A stretch of 64,000 bases of DNA from Henricia sp. BOLD:AAB3569 (lineage: Eukaryota > Echinodermata > Asteroidea > Spinulosida > Echinasteridae), in assembly GCA_037783545.1 (NCBI GenBank), contig JBBELK010000527.1:180202-244201 (forward strand), in the 5' to 3' direction. Shown piece by piece: positions 1 to 12,328 of the stretch; within the stretch, counting starts at the first letter, position 1, and each line of letters starts with the position of its first letter. Both the position numbers and the translations under genes were made by a program. The notes under the pieces are model-generated. The model saw only the letters and a program-made list of their open reading frames with translations, had not been told where the DNA came from and made no database searches.

Positions 1-102
1 TGAAGTTTGTCTGGAAATTCCTTCAGTTCCAAAATAGCGACCACTTCAAACGCAATGTTTCCCGAAAGCGGCGTCTGCTTGTGCAAAAACTGTGCCCGCA
101 AG

Positions 103-237
103 GAGTTTTTGCTAGATTCGACGATAACTCGGTCGGTTTAAACGGGAAATTGCTGAAATTTGCAGAACACGTTTGGGATATAGAGTTGTTTTAGCAGACA
201 AAAGTTGAAGTTTGTCTGGAAATTCCTTCAGTTCCAA
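103..237 (-). repeat. S205 segment homologous to S297 (one example)
   Basis: Read on the minus strand, these 135 bp align without any gap to the plus strand of S297, for example 19847-19981. By hand count 44 of the first 60 bases and 83 of all 135 are identical. The best-kept words are GAC.AACTTCAA, TTTTG, TGCT and ACTCTATAT, and a TAG followed by an A-rich run sits at the same distance (63 bases after CTATAT) in both. Differences are not concentrated at third codon positions, so the similarity does not look like a conserved coding sequence. Confidence 0.85.
131..147 (+). other. CENP-B-box-like motif (one example; in most S205 monomers)
   Basis: The established CENP-B box core is NTTCGNNNNANNCGGGN. 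The sequence here is GGTCGGTTTAAACGGGA, which matches eight of the nine fixed bases; only the first T of TTCG is G. The motif recurs every 205 bp. It drops to seven of nine in monomers with AACGAGAAA (for example at 205 and 820) or GGTTGG (7380). Function is inference: a CENP-B-like protein in this organism is not shown, and a one-mismatch hit could arise by chance in a monomer this size a few per cent of the time. Confidence 0.4.
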
Positions 238-3074
238 AATAGCGACCACTTCAGACGCAATGTTTCCCGAAAGCGGCGTCTGTTTGTGCGAAAACTGTTC
301 CGGCAAGGAGTTTTTGCTAGATTCGACGATAACTCGGTCGGTTTAAACGAGAAATTGCTAAAATTTGCAGAACACGTTTGGGATATAGAGTTGTTTTAGC
401 AGACAAAAGTTGAAGTTTGTCTGGAAATTCCGTCAGTTCCAAAATAGCGACCACTTCAAACGCAATGTTTCCCGAAAGCGGCGTCTGTTTGTGCGAAAAC
501 TGTTCCGGCAAGGAGTTTTTGCTAGATTCGACGATAACTCGGTCGGTTTAAACGGGAAATTGCTAAAATTTGCAGAACACGTTTGGGATATAGAGTTGTT
601 TTAGCAGACAAAAGTTGAAGTTTGTCTGGAAATTCCTTCAGTTCCAAAATAGCGACCACTTCAGACGCAATGTTTCCCGAAAGCGGCGTCTGTTTGTGCG
701 AAAACTGTTCCGGCAGAGAGTTTTTGCTAGATTCGACGATAACTCGGTCGGTTTAAACGGGAAATTGCTGAAATTTGCAGAACACGTTTGGGATATAGAG
801 TTGTTTTAGCAGACAAAAGTTGAAGTTTGTCTGGAAATTCCTTCAGTTCCAAAATAGCGACCACTTCAGACGCAATGTTTCCCGAAAGCGGCGTCTGTTT
901 GTGCGAAAACTGTTCCTGCAAGGAGTTTTTGCTAGATTCGACGATAACTCGGTCGGTTTAAACGAGAAATTGCTAAAATTTGCAGAACACGTTTGGGATA
1001 TAGAGTTGTTTTAGCAGACAAAAGTTGAAGTTTGTCTGGAAATTCCGTCAGTTCCAAAATAGCGACCACTTCAAACGCAATGTTTCCCGAAAGCGGCGTC
1101 TGCTTGTGCGAAAACTGTGCCGGCAAGGAGTTTTTGCTAGATTCGACGATAACTCGGTCGGTTTAAACGGGAAAATGCTAAAATTTGCAGAACACGTTTG
1201 GGATATAGAGTTGTTTAAGCAGGCAAAATTTGAAGTTTGTTTGGAAATTCCTTCAGTTCCAAAATAGCGACCACTTCAAACGCAATGTTTCCCGAAAGCG
1301 GCGTCTGTTTGTGCGAAAACTGTTCCGGCAGAGAGTTTTTGCTAGATTCGACGATAACTCGGTTGGTTTAAACGAGAAATTGCTAAAATTTGCAGAACAC
1401 GTTTAGGATATAGAGTTGTTTAAGCAGGCAAAATTTGAAGTTTGTTTGGAAATTCCTTCAGTTCCAAAATAGCGACCACTTCAAACGCAATGTTTCCCGA
1501 AAGCGGCGTCTGCTTGTGCGAAAACTGTGCCGGCAAGGGGTTTTTGCTAGATTCGACGATAACTCGGTCGGTTTAAACGGGAAATTGCTAAAATTTGCAG
1601 AACACGTTTGGGATATAGAGTTGTTTTAGCAGACAAAAGTTGAAGTTTGTCTGGAAATTCCTTCAGTTCCAAAATAGTGACCACTTCAGACGCAATGTTT
1701 CCCGAAAGCGGCGTCTGCTTGTGCAAAAACTGTGCCGGCAAGGAGTTTTTGCTAGATTCGACGATAACTCGGTCGGTTTAAACGGGAAAATGCTAAAATT
1801 TGCAGAACACGTTTGGGATATAGAGTTGTTTAAGCAGGCAAAATTTGAAGTTTGTTTGGAAATTCCTTCAGTTCCAAAATAGCGACCACTTCAAACGCAA
1901 TGTTTCCCGAAAGCGGCGTCTGTTTGTGCGAAAACTGTTCCGGCAAGGAGTTTTTGCTAGATTCGACGATAACTCGGTCGGTTTAAACGGGAAATTGCTA
2001 AAATTTGCAGAACACGTTTGGGATATAGAGTTGTTTTAGCAGACAAAAGTTGAAGTTTGTCTGGAAATTCCTTCAGTTCCAAAATAGCGACCACTTCAGA
2101 CGCAATGTTTCCCGAAAGCGGCGTCTGTTTGTGCGAAAACTGTGCCGGCAAGGAGTTTTTGCTAGATTCGACGATAACTCGGTCGGTTTAAACGGGAAAT
2201 TGCTGAAATTTGCAGAACACGTTTGGGATATAGAGTTGTTTTAGCAGACAAAAGTTGAAGTTTGTCTGGAAATTCCTTCAGTTCCAAAATAGCGACCACT
2301 TCAAACGCAATGTTTCCCGAAAGCGGCGTCTGTTTGTGCGAAAACTGTTCCGGCAGAGAGTTTTTGCTAGATTCGACGATAACTCGGTCGGTTTAAACGG
2401 GAAATTGCTGAAATTTGCAGAACACGTTTGGGATATAGAGTTGTTTAAGCAGGCAAAATTTGAAGTTTGTCTGGAAATTCCTTCAGTTCCAAAATAGCGA
2501 CCACTTCAAACGCAATGTTTCCCGAAAGCGGCGTCTGCTTGTGCAAAAACTGTGCCGGCAAGGAGTTTTTGCTAGATTCGACGATAACTCGGTCGGTTTA
2601 GACGGGAAATTGCTGAAATTTGCAGAACACGTTTGGGATATAGAGTTGTTTTAGCAGACAAAAGTTGAAGTTTGTCTGGAAATTCCTTTAGTTCCAAAAT
2701 AGCGACCACTTCAAACGCAATGTTTCCCGAAAGCGGCGTCTGTTTGTGCGAAAACTGTTCCGGCAGAGAGTTTTTGCTAGATTCGACGATAACTCGGTTG
2801 GTTTAAACGAGAAATTGCTAAAATTTGCAGAACACGTTTGGGATATAGAGTTGTTTAAGCAGGCAAAATTTGAAGTTTGTTTGGAAATTCCTTCAGTTCC
2901 AAAATAGCGACCACTTCAAACGCAATGTTTCCCGAAAGCGGCGTCTGCTTGTGCGAAAACTGTGCCGGCAAGGGGTTTTTGCTAGATTCGACGATAACTC
3001 GGTCGGTTTAAACGGGAAATTGCTAAAATTTGCAGAACACGTTTGGGATATAGAGTTGTTTTAGCAGACAAAAG

Positions 3075-3279
3075 TTGAAGTTTGTCTGGAAATTCCTTCA
3101 GTTCCAAAATAGCGACCACTTCAGACGCAATGTTTCCCGAAAGCGGCGTCTGTTTGTGCGAAAACTGTTCCGGCAGAGAGTTTTTGCTAGATTCGACGAT
3201 AACTCGGTCGGTTTAAACGGGAAATTGCTGAAATTTGCAGAACACGTTTGGGATATAGAGTTGTTTTAGCAGACAAAAG
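3075..3279 (+). repeat. Representative S205 monomer
   Basis: This unit shows the commonest form of the right half of the array: AGACGC, TGTTTG, GTTCCGGCAGAG, GCTGAAA and the TTAGCAGACAAAAG tail. Landmarks are the inverted repeat at 3122-3152, a single PmeI site (GTTTAAAC) about two thirds along, and the CENP-B-box-like motif overlapping that site. The start at TTGAAG is arbitrary, since a tandem repeat has no natural start. Confidence 0.9.
3122..3152. other. Inverted repeat in S205 (7-bp stem, 17-nt loop; one example)
   Basis: CAGACGC at 3122-3128 pairs perfectly with GCGTCTG at 3146-3152. Monomers with AAACGC in place of AGACGC lose one pair (A opposite C). Stem-intact monomers dominate from about 7.9 kb rightwards, whereas both forms are mixed before that. 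The structure could be a hairpin in DNA or transcript; no function is shown. Confidence 0.6.
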
Positions 3280-6200
3280 TTGAAGTTTGTCTGGAAATTC
3301 CTTCAGTTCCAAAATAGCGACCACTTCAAACGCAATGTTTCCCGAAAGCGGCGTCTGCTTGTGCAAAAACTGTGCCCGCAAGGAGTTTTTGCTAGATTCG
3401 ACGATAACTCGGTCGGTTTAAACGGGAAATTGCTGAAATTTGCAGAACACGTTTGGGATATAGAGTTGTTTTAGCAGACAAAAGTTGAAGTTTGTCTGGA
3501 AATTCCTTCAGTTCCAAAATAGCGACCACTTCAGACGCAATGTTTCCCGAAAGCGGCGTCTGTTTGTGCGAAAACTGTTCCGGCAAGGAGTTTTTGCTAG
3601 ATTCGACGATAACTCGGTCGGTTTAAACGAGAAATTGCTAAAATTTGCAGAACACGTTTGGGATATAGAGTTGTTTTAGCAGACAAAAGTTGAAGTTTGT
3701 CTGGAAATTCCGTCAGTTCCAAAATAGCGACCACTTCAAACGCAATGTTTCCCGAAAGCGGCGTCTGCTTGTGCGAAAGCTGTGCCGGCAAGGAGTTTTT
3801 GCTAGATTCGACGATAACTCGGTCGGTTTAAACGGGAAAATGCTAAAATTTGCAGAACACGTTTGGGATATAGAGTTGTTTAAGCAGGCAAAATTTGAAG
3901 TTTGTTTGGAAATTCCTTCAGTTCCAAAATAGCGACCACTTCAAACGCAATGTTTCCCGAAAGCGGCGTCTGTTTGTGCGAAAACTGTTCCGGCAAGGAG
4001 TTTTTGCTAGATTCGACGATAACTCGGTCGGTTTAAACGGGAAATTGCTAAAATTTGCAGAACACGTTTGGGATATAGAGTTGTTTTAGCAGACAAAAGT
4101 TGAAGTTTGTCTGGAAATTCCTTCAGTTCCAAAATAGCGACCACTTCAGACGCAATGTTTCCCGAAAGCGGCGTCTGTTTGTGCGAAAACTGTGCCGGCA
4201 AGGAGTTTTTGCTAGATTCGACGATAACTCGGTCGGTTTAAACGGGAAATTGCTGAAATTTGCAGAACACGTTTGGGATATAGAGTTGTTTTAGCAGACA
4301 AAAGTTGAAGTTTGTCTGGAAATTCCTTCAGTTCCAAAATAGCGACCACTTCAAACGCAATGTTTCCCGAAAGCGGCGTCTGTTTGTGCGAAAACTGTTC
4401 CGGCAGAGAGTTTTTGCTAGATTCGACGATAACTCGGTCGGTTTAAACGGGAAATTGCTGAAATTTGCAGAACACGTTTGGGATATAGAGTTGTTTAAGC
4501 AGGCAAAATTTGAAGTTTGTCTGGAAATTCCTTCAGTTCCAAAATAGCGACCACTTCAAACGCAATGTTTCCCGAAAGCGGCGTCTGCTTGTGCAAAAAC
4601 TGTGCCGGCAAGGAGTTTTTGCTAGATTCGACGATAACTCGGTCGGTTTAGACGGGAAATTGCTGAAATTTGCAGAACACGTTTGGGATATAGAGTTGTT
4701 TTAGCAGACAAAAGTTGAAGTTTGTCTGGAAATTCCTTTAGTTCCAAAATAGCGACCACTTCAAACGCAATGTTTCCCGAAAGCGGCGTCTGTTTGTGCG
4801 AAAACTGTTCCGGCAGAGAGTTTTTGCTAGATTCGACGATAACTCGGTTGGTTTAAACGAGAAATTGCTAAAATTTGCAGAACACGTTTGGGATATAGAG
4901 TTGTTTAAGCAGGCAAAATTTGAAGTTTGTTTGGAAATTCCTTCAGTTCCAAAATAGCGACCACTTCAAACGCAATGTTTCCCGAAAGCGGCGTCTGCTT
5001 GTGCGAAAACTGTGCCGGCAAGGGGTTTTTGCTAGATTCGACGATAACTCGGTCGGTTTAAACGGGAAATTGCTAAAATTTGCAGAACACGTTTGGGATA
5101 TAGAGTTGTTTTAGCAGACAAAAGTTGAAGTTTGTCTGGAAATTCCTTCAGTTCCAAAATAGCGACCACTTCAGACGCAATGTTTCCCGAAAGCGGCGTC
5201 TGTTTGTGCGAAAACTGTTCCGGCAGAGAGTTTTTGCTAGATTCGACGATAACTCGGTCGGTTTAAACGGGAAATTGCTGAAATTTGCAGAACACGTTTG
5301 GGATATAGAGTTGTTTTAGCAGACAAAAGTTGAAGTTTGTCTGGAAATTCCTTCAGTTCCAAAATAGCGACCACTTCAAACGCAATGTTTCCCGAAAGCG
5401 GCGTCTGCTTGTGCAAAAACTGTGCCCGCAAGGAGTTTTTGCTAGATTCGACGATAACTCGGTCGGTTTAAACGGGAAATTGCTGAAATTTGCAGAACAC
5501 GTTTGGGATATAGAGTTGTTTTAGCAGACAAAAGTTGAAGTTTGTCTGGAAATTCCTTCAGTTCCAAAATAGCGACCACTTCAGACGCAATGTTTCCCGA
5601 AAGCGGCGTCTGTTTGTGCGAAAACTGTTCCGGCAAGGAGTTTTTGCTAGATTCGACGATAACTCGGTCGGTTTAAACGAGAAATTGCTAAAATTTGCAG
5701 AACACGTTTGGGATATAGAGTTGTTTTAGCAGACAAAAGTTGAAGTTTGTCTGGAAATTCCGTCAGTTCCAAAATAGCGACCACTTCAAACGCAATGTTT
5801 CCCGAAAGCGGCGTCTGCTTGTGCGAAAGCTGTGCCGGCAAGGAGTTTTTGCTAGATTCGACGATAACTCGGTCGGTTTAAACGGGAAAATGCTAAAATT
5901 TGCAGAACACGTTTGGGATATAGAGTTGTTTAAGCAGGCAAAATTTGAAGTTTGTTTGGAAATTCCTTCAGTTCCAAAATAGCGACCACTTCAAACGCAA
6001 TGTTTCCCGAAAGCGGCGTCTGTTTGTGCGAAAACTGTTCCGGCAAGGAGTTTTTGCTAGATTCGACGATAACTCGGTCGGTTTAAACGGGAAATTGCTA
6101 AAATTTGCAGAACACGTTTGGGATATAGAGTTGTTTTAGCAGACAAAAGTTGAAGTTTGTCTGGAAATTCCTTCAGTTCCAAAATAGCGACCACTTCAGA

Positions 6201-6764
6201 CGCAATGTTTCCCGAAAGCGGCGTCTGTTTGTGCGAAAACTGTGCCGGCAAGGAGTTTTTGCTAGATTCGACGATAACTCGGTCGGTTTAAACGGGAAAT
6301 TGCTGAAATTTGCAGAACACGTTTGGGATATAGAGTTGTTTTAGCAGACAAAAGTTGAAGTTTGTCTGGAAATTCCTTCAGTTCCAAAATAGCGACCACT
6401 TCAAACGCAATGTTTCCCGAAAGCGGCGTCTGTTTGTGCGAAAACTGTTCCGGCAGAGAGTTTTTGCTAGATTCGACGATAACTCGGTCGGTTTAAACGG
6501 GAAATTGCTGAAATTTGCAGAACACGTTTGGGATATAGAGTTGTTTAAGCAGGCAAAATTTGAAGTTTGTCTGGAAATTCCTTCAGTTCCAATATAGCGA
6601 CCACTTCAAACGCAATGTTTCCCGAAAGCGGCGTCTGCTTGTGCAAAAACTGTGCCGGCAAGGAGTTTTTGCTAGATTCGACGATAACTCGGTCGGTTTA
6701 GACGGGAAATTGCTGAAATTTGCAGAACACGTTTGGGATATAGAGTTGTTTTAGCAGACAAAAG

Positions 6765-7584
6765 TTGAAGTTTGTCTGGAAATTCCTTCAGTTCCAAAAT
6801 AGCGACCACTTCAGACGCAATGTTTCCCGAAAGCGGCGTCTGTTTGTGCGAACACTGTTCCGGCAGAGAGTTTTTGCTAGGTTCGACGATAACTCGGTCG
6901 GTTTAAACGGGAAATTGCTGAAATTTGCAGAACACGTTTGGGATATAGAGTTGTTTTAGCAGACAAAAGTTGAAGTTTGTCTGGAAATTCCTTCAGTTCC
7001 AAAATAGCGACCACTTCAGACGCAATGTTTCCCGAAAGCGGCGTCTGTTTGTGCGAAAACTGTTCCGGCAAGGAGTTTTTGCTAGATTCGACGATAACTC
7101 GGTCGGTTTAAACGGGAAATTGCTAAAATTTGCAGAACACGTTTGGGATATAGAGTTGTTTTAGCAGACAAAAGTTGAAGTTTGTCTGGAAATTCCGTCA
7201 GTTCCAAAATAGCGACCACTTCAAACGCAATGTTTCCCGAAAGCGGCGTCTGCTTGTGCGAAAACTGTGCCGGCAAGGAGTTTTTGCTAGATTCGACGAT
7301 AACTCGGTCGGTTTAAACGGGAAAATGCTAAAATTTGCAGAACACGTTTGGGATATAGAGTTGTTTTAGCAGGCAAAATTTGAAGTTTGTTTGGAAATTC
7401 CTTCAGTTCCAAAATAGCGACCACTTCAAACGCAATGTTTCCCGAAAGCGGCGTCTGCTTGTGCGAAAACTGTGCCGGCAAGGAGTTTTTGCTAGATTCG
7501 ACGATAACTCGGTTGGTTTAAACGGGAAATTGCTGAAATTTGCAGAACACGTTTGGGATATAGAGTTGTTTAAGCAAGCAAAAT
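6765..7584. repeat. S205 zone 3: transition monomers
   Basis: Four monomers lie between the two block repeats. They include private changes (GCGAACACTG and GCTAGGTTCG near 6850-6890) and, at 7380, a monomer with GGTTGG and a TAAGCAAGCAAAATT tail. That tail recurs only near 18871 at the far right of the array, which suggests an exchange between distant parts of the array. Confidence 0.8.
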
Positions 7585-9956
7585 TTGAAGTTTGTCTGGA
7601 AATTCCTTCAGTTCCAAAATAGCGACCACTTCAGACGCAATGTTTCCCGAAAGCGGCGTCTGCTTGTGCGAAAACTGTGCCGGCAAGGAGTTTTTGCTAG
7701 ATTCGACGATAACTCGGTCGGTTTAAACGGGAAATTGCTAACATTTGCAGAACACGTTTGGGATATAGAGTTGTTTTAGCAGACAAAAGTTGAAGTTTGT
7801 CTGGAAATTCCGTCAGTTCCAAAATAGCGACCACTTCAAACGCAATGTTTCCCGAAAGCGGCGTCTGTTTGTGCGAAAACTGTTCCGGCAGAGAGTTTTT
7901 GCTAGATTCGACGATAACTCGGTCGGTTTAAACGTCCAAAATAGCGACCACTTCAGACGCAATGTTTCCCGAAAGCGGCGTCTGTTTGTGCGAAAACTGT
8001 TCCGGCAGAGAGTTTTTGCTAGATTCGACGATAACTCGGTCGGTTTAAACGGGAAATTGCTGAAATTTGCAGAACACGTTTGGGATATAGAGTTGTTTTA
8101 GCAGACAAAAGTTGAAGTTTGTCTGGAAATTCCTTCAGTTCCAAAATAGCGACCACTTCAGACGCAATGTTTCCCGAAAGCGGCGTCTGTTTGTGCGAAA
8201 ACTGTTCCGGCAGAGAGTTTTTGCTAGATTCGACGATAACTCGGTCGGTTTAAACGGGAAATTGCTGAAAATTGGAGAACACGTTTGGGATATAGAGTTG
8301 TTTTAGCAGACAAAAGTTGAAGTTTGTCTGGAAATTCCTTCAGTTCCAAAATAGCGACCACTTCAGACGCAATGTTTCCCGAAAGCGGCGTCTGTTTGTG
8401 CGAAAACTGTTCCGGCAGAGAGTTTTTGCTAGATTCGACGATAACTCGGTCGGTTTAAACGGGAAATTGCTGAAATTTGCAGAACACGTTTGGGATATAG
8501 AGTTGTTTAAGCAGACAAAAGTTGAAGTTTGTCTGGAAATTCCTTCAGTTCCAAAATAGCGACCACTTCAGACGCAATGTTTCCCGAAAGCGGCGTCTGT
8601 TTGTGCGAAAACTGTTCCGGCAGAGAGTTTTTGCTAGATTCGACGATAACTCGGTCGGTTTAAACGGGAAATTGCTGAAATTTGCAGAACACGTTTGGGA
8701 TATAGAGTTGTTTTAGCAGACAAAAGTTGAAGTTTGTCTGGAAATTCCTTCAGTTCCAAAATAGCGACCACTTCAGACGCAATGTTTCCCGAAAGCGGCG
8801 TCTGTTTGTGCGAAAACTGTTCCGGCAGAGAGTTTTTGCTAGATTCGACGATAACTCGGTCGGTTTAAACGGGAAATTGCTGAAAATTGGAGAACACGTT
8901 TGGGATATAGAGTTGTTTTAGCAGACAAAAGTTGAAGTTTGTCTGGAAATTCCTTCAGTTCCAAAATAGCGACCACTTCAGACGCAATGTTTCCCGAAAG
9001 CGGCGTCTGTTTGTGCGAAAACTGTTCCGGCAGAGAGTTTTTGCTAGATTCGACGATAACTCGGTCGGTTTAAACGGGAAATTGCTAAAATTTGCAGAAC
9101 ACGTTTGGGATATAGAGTTGTTTAAGCAGGCAAAATTTGAAGTTTGTTTGGAAATTCCTTCAGTTCCAAAATAGCGACCACTTCAGACGCAATGTTTCCC
9201 GAAAGCGGCGTCTGCTTGTGCGAAAACTGTTCCGGCAGAGAGTTTTTGCTAGATTCGACGATAACTCGGTCGGTTTAAACGGGAAATTGCTGAAATTTGC
9301 AGAACACGTTTGGGATATAGAGTTGTTTTAGCAGACAAAAGTTGAAGTTTGTCTGGAAATTCCTTCAGTTCCAAAATAGCGACCACTTCAGACGCAATGT
9401 TTCCCGAAAGCGGCGTCTGTTTGTGCGAAAACTGTTCCGGCAGAGAGTTTTTGCTAGATTCGACGATAACTCGGTCGGTTTAAACGGGAAATTGCTGAAA
9501 TTTGCAGAACACGTTTGGGATATAGAGTTGTTTTAGCAGACAAAAGTTGAAGTTTGTCTGGAAATTCCTTCAGTTCCAAAATAGCGACCACTTCAGACGC
9601 AATGTTTCCCGAAAGCGGCGTCTGTTTGTGCGAGAACTGTTCCGGCAGAGAGTTTTTGCTAGATTCGACGATAACTCGGTCGGTTTAAACGGGAAATTGC
9701 TAAAATTTGCAGAACACGTTTGGGATATAGAGTTGTTTAAGCAGGCAAAATTTGAAGTTTGTTTGGAAATTCCTTCAGTTCCAAAATAGCGACCACTTCA
9801 GACGCAATGTTTCCCGAAAGCGGCGTCTGTTTGTGCGAAAACTGTTCCGGCAGAGAGTTTTTGCTAGATTCGACGATAACTCGGTCGGTTTAAACGGGAA
9901 ATTGCTGAAATTTGCAGAACACGTTTGGGATATAGAGTTGTTTTAGCAGACAAAAG
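7585..9956. repeat. S205 zone 4: 12-monomer block, copy 1 (2372 bp)
   Basis: This block equals twelve monomers minus an 88-bp deletion (12 x 205 - 88 = 2372). Its marks in order are GCTAACATT in the first monomer, the deleted pair at 7790-8111, and GAAAATTGGAGAAC in the monomers at 8112 and 8727, 615 bp (three monomers) apart. The next 2372 bp repeat the same order. Confidence 0.93.
7790..8111. repeat. S205 deletion junction, copy 1 (322-bp fused pair)
   Basis: A monomer runs 145 bp, to AAACG at 7934, and then continues at TCCAAAATAGCG, position 29 of the next monomer. The last 60 bp of one unit and the first 28 bp of the next are missing, an 88-bp deletion. I see no more than a base of shared sequence at the break. 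The CENP-B-box-like motif is lost here because the break removes its CGGG. Confidence 0.95.
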
Positions 9957-12328
9957 TTGAAGTTTGTCTGGAAATTCCTTCAGTTCCAAAATAGCGACCA
10001 CTTCAGACGCAATGTTTCCCGAAAGCGGCGTCTGCTTGTGCGAAAACTGTGCCGGCAAGGAGTTTTTGCTAGATTCGACGATAACTCGGTCGGTTTAAAC
10101 GGGAAATTGCTAACATTTGCAGAACACGTTTGGGATATAGAGTTGTTTTAGCAGACAAAAGTTGAAGTTTGTCTGGAAATTCCGTCAGTTCCAAAATAGC
10201 GACCACTTCAAACGCAATGTTTCCCGAAAGCGGCGTCTGTTTGTGCGAAAACTGTTCCGGCAGAGAGTTTTTGCTAGATTCGACGATAACTCGGTCGGTT
10301 TAAACGTCCAAAATAGCGACCACTTCAGACGCAATGTTTCCCGAAAGCGGCGTCTGTTTGTGCGAAAACTGTTCCGGCAGAGAGTTTTTGCTAGATTCGA
10401 CGATAACTCGGTCGGTTTAAACGGGAAATTGCTGAAATTTGCAGAACACGTTTGGGATATAGAGTTGTTTTAGCAGACAAAAGTTGAAGTTTGTCTGGAA
10501 ATTCCTTCAGTTCCAAAATAGCGACCACTTCAGACGCAATGTTTCCCGAAAGCGGCGTCTGTTTGTGCGAAAACTGTTCCGGCAGAGAGTTTTTGCTAGA
10601 TTCGACGATAACTCGGTCGGTTTAAACGGGAAATTGCTGAAAATTGGAGAACACGTTTGGGATATAGAGTTGTTTTAGCAGACAAAAGTTGAAGTTTGTC
10701 TGGAAATTCCTTCAGTTCCAAAATAGCGACCACTTCAGACGCAATGTTTCCCGAAAGCGGCGTCTGTTTGTGCGAAAACTGTTCCGGCAGAGAGTTTTTG
10801 CTAGATTCGACGATAACTCGGTCGGTTTAAACGGGAAATTGCTGAAATTTGCAGAACACGTTTGGGATATAGAGTTGTTTAAGCAGACAAAAGTTGAAGT
10901 TTGTCTGGAAATTCCTTCAGTTCCAAAATAGCGACCACTTCAGACGCAATGTTTCCCGAAAGCGGCGTCTGTTTGTGCGAAAACTGTTCCGGCAGAGAGT
11001 TTTTGCTAGATTCGACGATAACTCGGTCGGTTTAAACGGGAAATTGCTGAAATTTGCAGAACACGTTTGGGATATAGAGTTGTTTTAGCAGACAAAAGTT
11101 GAAGTTTGTCTGGAAATTCCTTCAGTTCCAAAATAGCGACCACTTCAGACGCAATGTTTCCCGAAAGCGGCGTCTGTTTGTGCGAAAACTGTTCCGGCAG
11201 AGAGTTTTTGCTAGATTCGACGATAACTCGGTCGGTTTAAACGGGAAATTGCTGAAAATTGGAGAACACGTTTGGGATATAGAGTTGTTTTAGCAGACAA
11301 AAGTTGAAGTTTGTCTGGAAATTCCTTCAGTTCCAAAATAGCGACCACTTCAGACGCAATGTTTCCCGAAAGCGGCGTCTGTTTGTGCGAAAACTGTTCC
11401 GGCAGAGAGTTTTTGCTAGATTCGACGATAACTCGGTCGGTTTAAACGGGAAATTGCTAAAATTTGCAGAACACGTTTGGGATATAGAGTTGTTTAAGCA
11501 GGCAAAATTTGAAGTTTGTTTGGAAATTCCTTCAGTTCCAAAATAGCGACCACTTCAGACGCAATGTTTCCCGAAAGCGGCGTCTGCTTGTGCGAAAACT
11601 GTTCCGGCAGAGAGTTTTTGCTAGATTCGACGATAACTCGGTCGGTTTAAACGGGAAATTGCTGAAATTTGCAGAACACGTTTGGGATATAGAGTTGTTT
11701 TAGCAGACAAAAGTTGAAGTTTGTCTGGAAATTCCTTCAGTTCCAAAATAGCGACCACTTCAGACGCAATGTTTCCCGAAAGCGGCGTCTGTTTGTGCGA
11801 AAACTGTTCCGGCAGAGAGTTTTTGCTAGATTCGACGATAACTCGGTCGGTTTAAACGGGAAATTGCTGAAATTTGCAGAACACGTTTGGGATATAGAGT
11901 TGTTTTAGCAGACAAAAGTTGAAGTTTGTCTGGAAATTCCTTCAGTTCCAAAATAGCGACCACTTCAGACGCAATGTTTCCCGAAAGCGGCGTCTGTTTG
12001 TGCGAGAACTGTTCCGGCAGAGAGTTTTTGCTAGATTCGACGATAACTCGGTCGGTTTAAACGGGAAATTGCTAAAATTTGCAGAACACGTTTGGGATAT
12101 AGAGTTGTTTAAGCAGGCAAAATTTGAAGTTTGTTTGGAAATTCCTTCAGTTCCAAAATAGCGACCACTTCAGACGCAATGTTTCCCGAAAGCGGCGTCT
12201 GCTTGTGCGAAAACTGTTCCGGCAGAGAGTTTTTGCTAGATTCGACGATAACTCGGTCGGTTTAAACGGGAAATTGCTGAAATTTGCAGAACACGTTTGG
12301 GATATAGAGTTGTTTTGGCAGACAAAAG
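9957..12328. repeat. S205 zone 4: 12-monomer block, copy 2 (2372 bp)
   Basis: Every mark of copy 1 recurs 2372 bp later: GCTAACATT at about 10110, the deleted pair at 10162-10483, GAAAATTGGAGAAC in the monomers at 10484 and 11099, and GCGAGAACTG in the monomer at 11919 (9547 in copy 1). Only the last monomer, at 12124, departs: it has TGCTTG and ends in TTGGCAG, so the exact right limit is uncertain by one monomer. Confidence 0.92.
10162..10483. repeat. S205 deletion junction, copy 2 (322-bp fused pair)
   Basis: The same 145 + 177 bp fusion recurs, with the break between 10306 and 10307, exactly 2372 bp from the first. An identical breakpoint implies one deletion followed by block duplication, not two events. 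Confidence 0.95.

Larger units (their letters stand above)
1..1844. repeat. S205 zone 1: mixed monomer order
   Basis: Nine monomers contain the same variants as the HOR that follows, but in a different order. The first two units match those at 3280 and 3485. The pair at 820 and 1025 resembles the pair at 3485 and 3690. The units at 1230 and 1435 resemble those at 2665 and 2870. This looks like a reshuffled edge of the 10-monomer HOR. There is no unique sequence here. Confidence 0.85.
1845..6764. repeat. S205 zone 2: 10-monomer HOR, 2050-bp period, 2.4 copies
   Basis: Twenty-four consecutive monomers repeat with a 2050-bp period. Rare marks recur exactly 2050 bp apart: GACGGG in place of AACGGG in the monomers at 2460, 4510 and 6560; CCTTTAG with GGTTGG at 2665 and 4715; GCAAGGGG at 2870 and 4920; GTGCCCGCAAGG at 3280 and 5330; CGTCAG with GAAAGCTG at 3690 and 5740. 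Few differences separate the copies (for example AATATAG near 6592 against AAAATAG), so amplification was recent or the copies are kept alike. The register breaks at 6765. Confidence 0.93.

Noticed and set aside
103-237. S205/S297 similarity as a conserved protein-coding exon
   Set aside because: The translated match is striking (LE..F.D.LQ.L.A..TLY in both), but in the best 51 bases differences fall at codon positions 1, 2 and 3 about 8, 3 and 5 times, so there is no third-position excess, and stops follow shortly in both.
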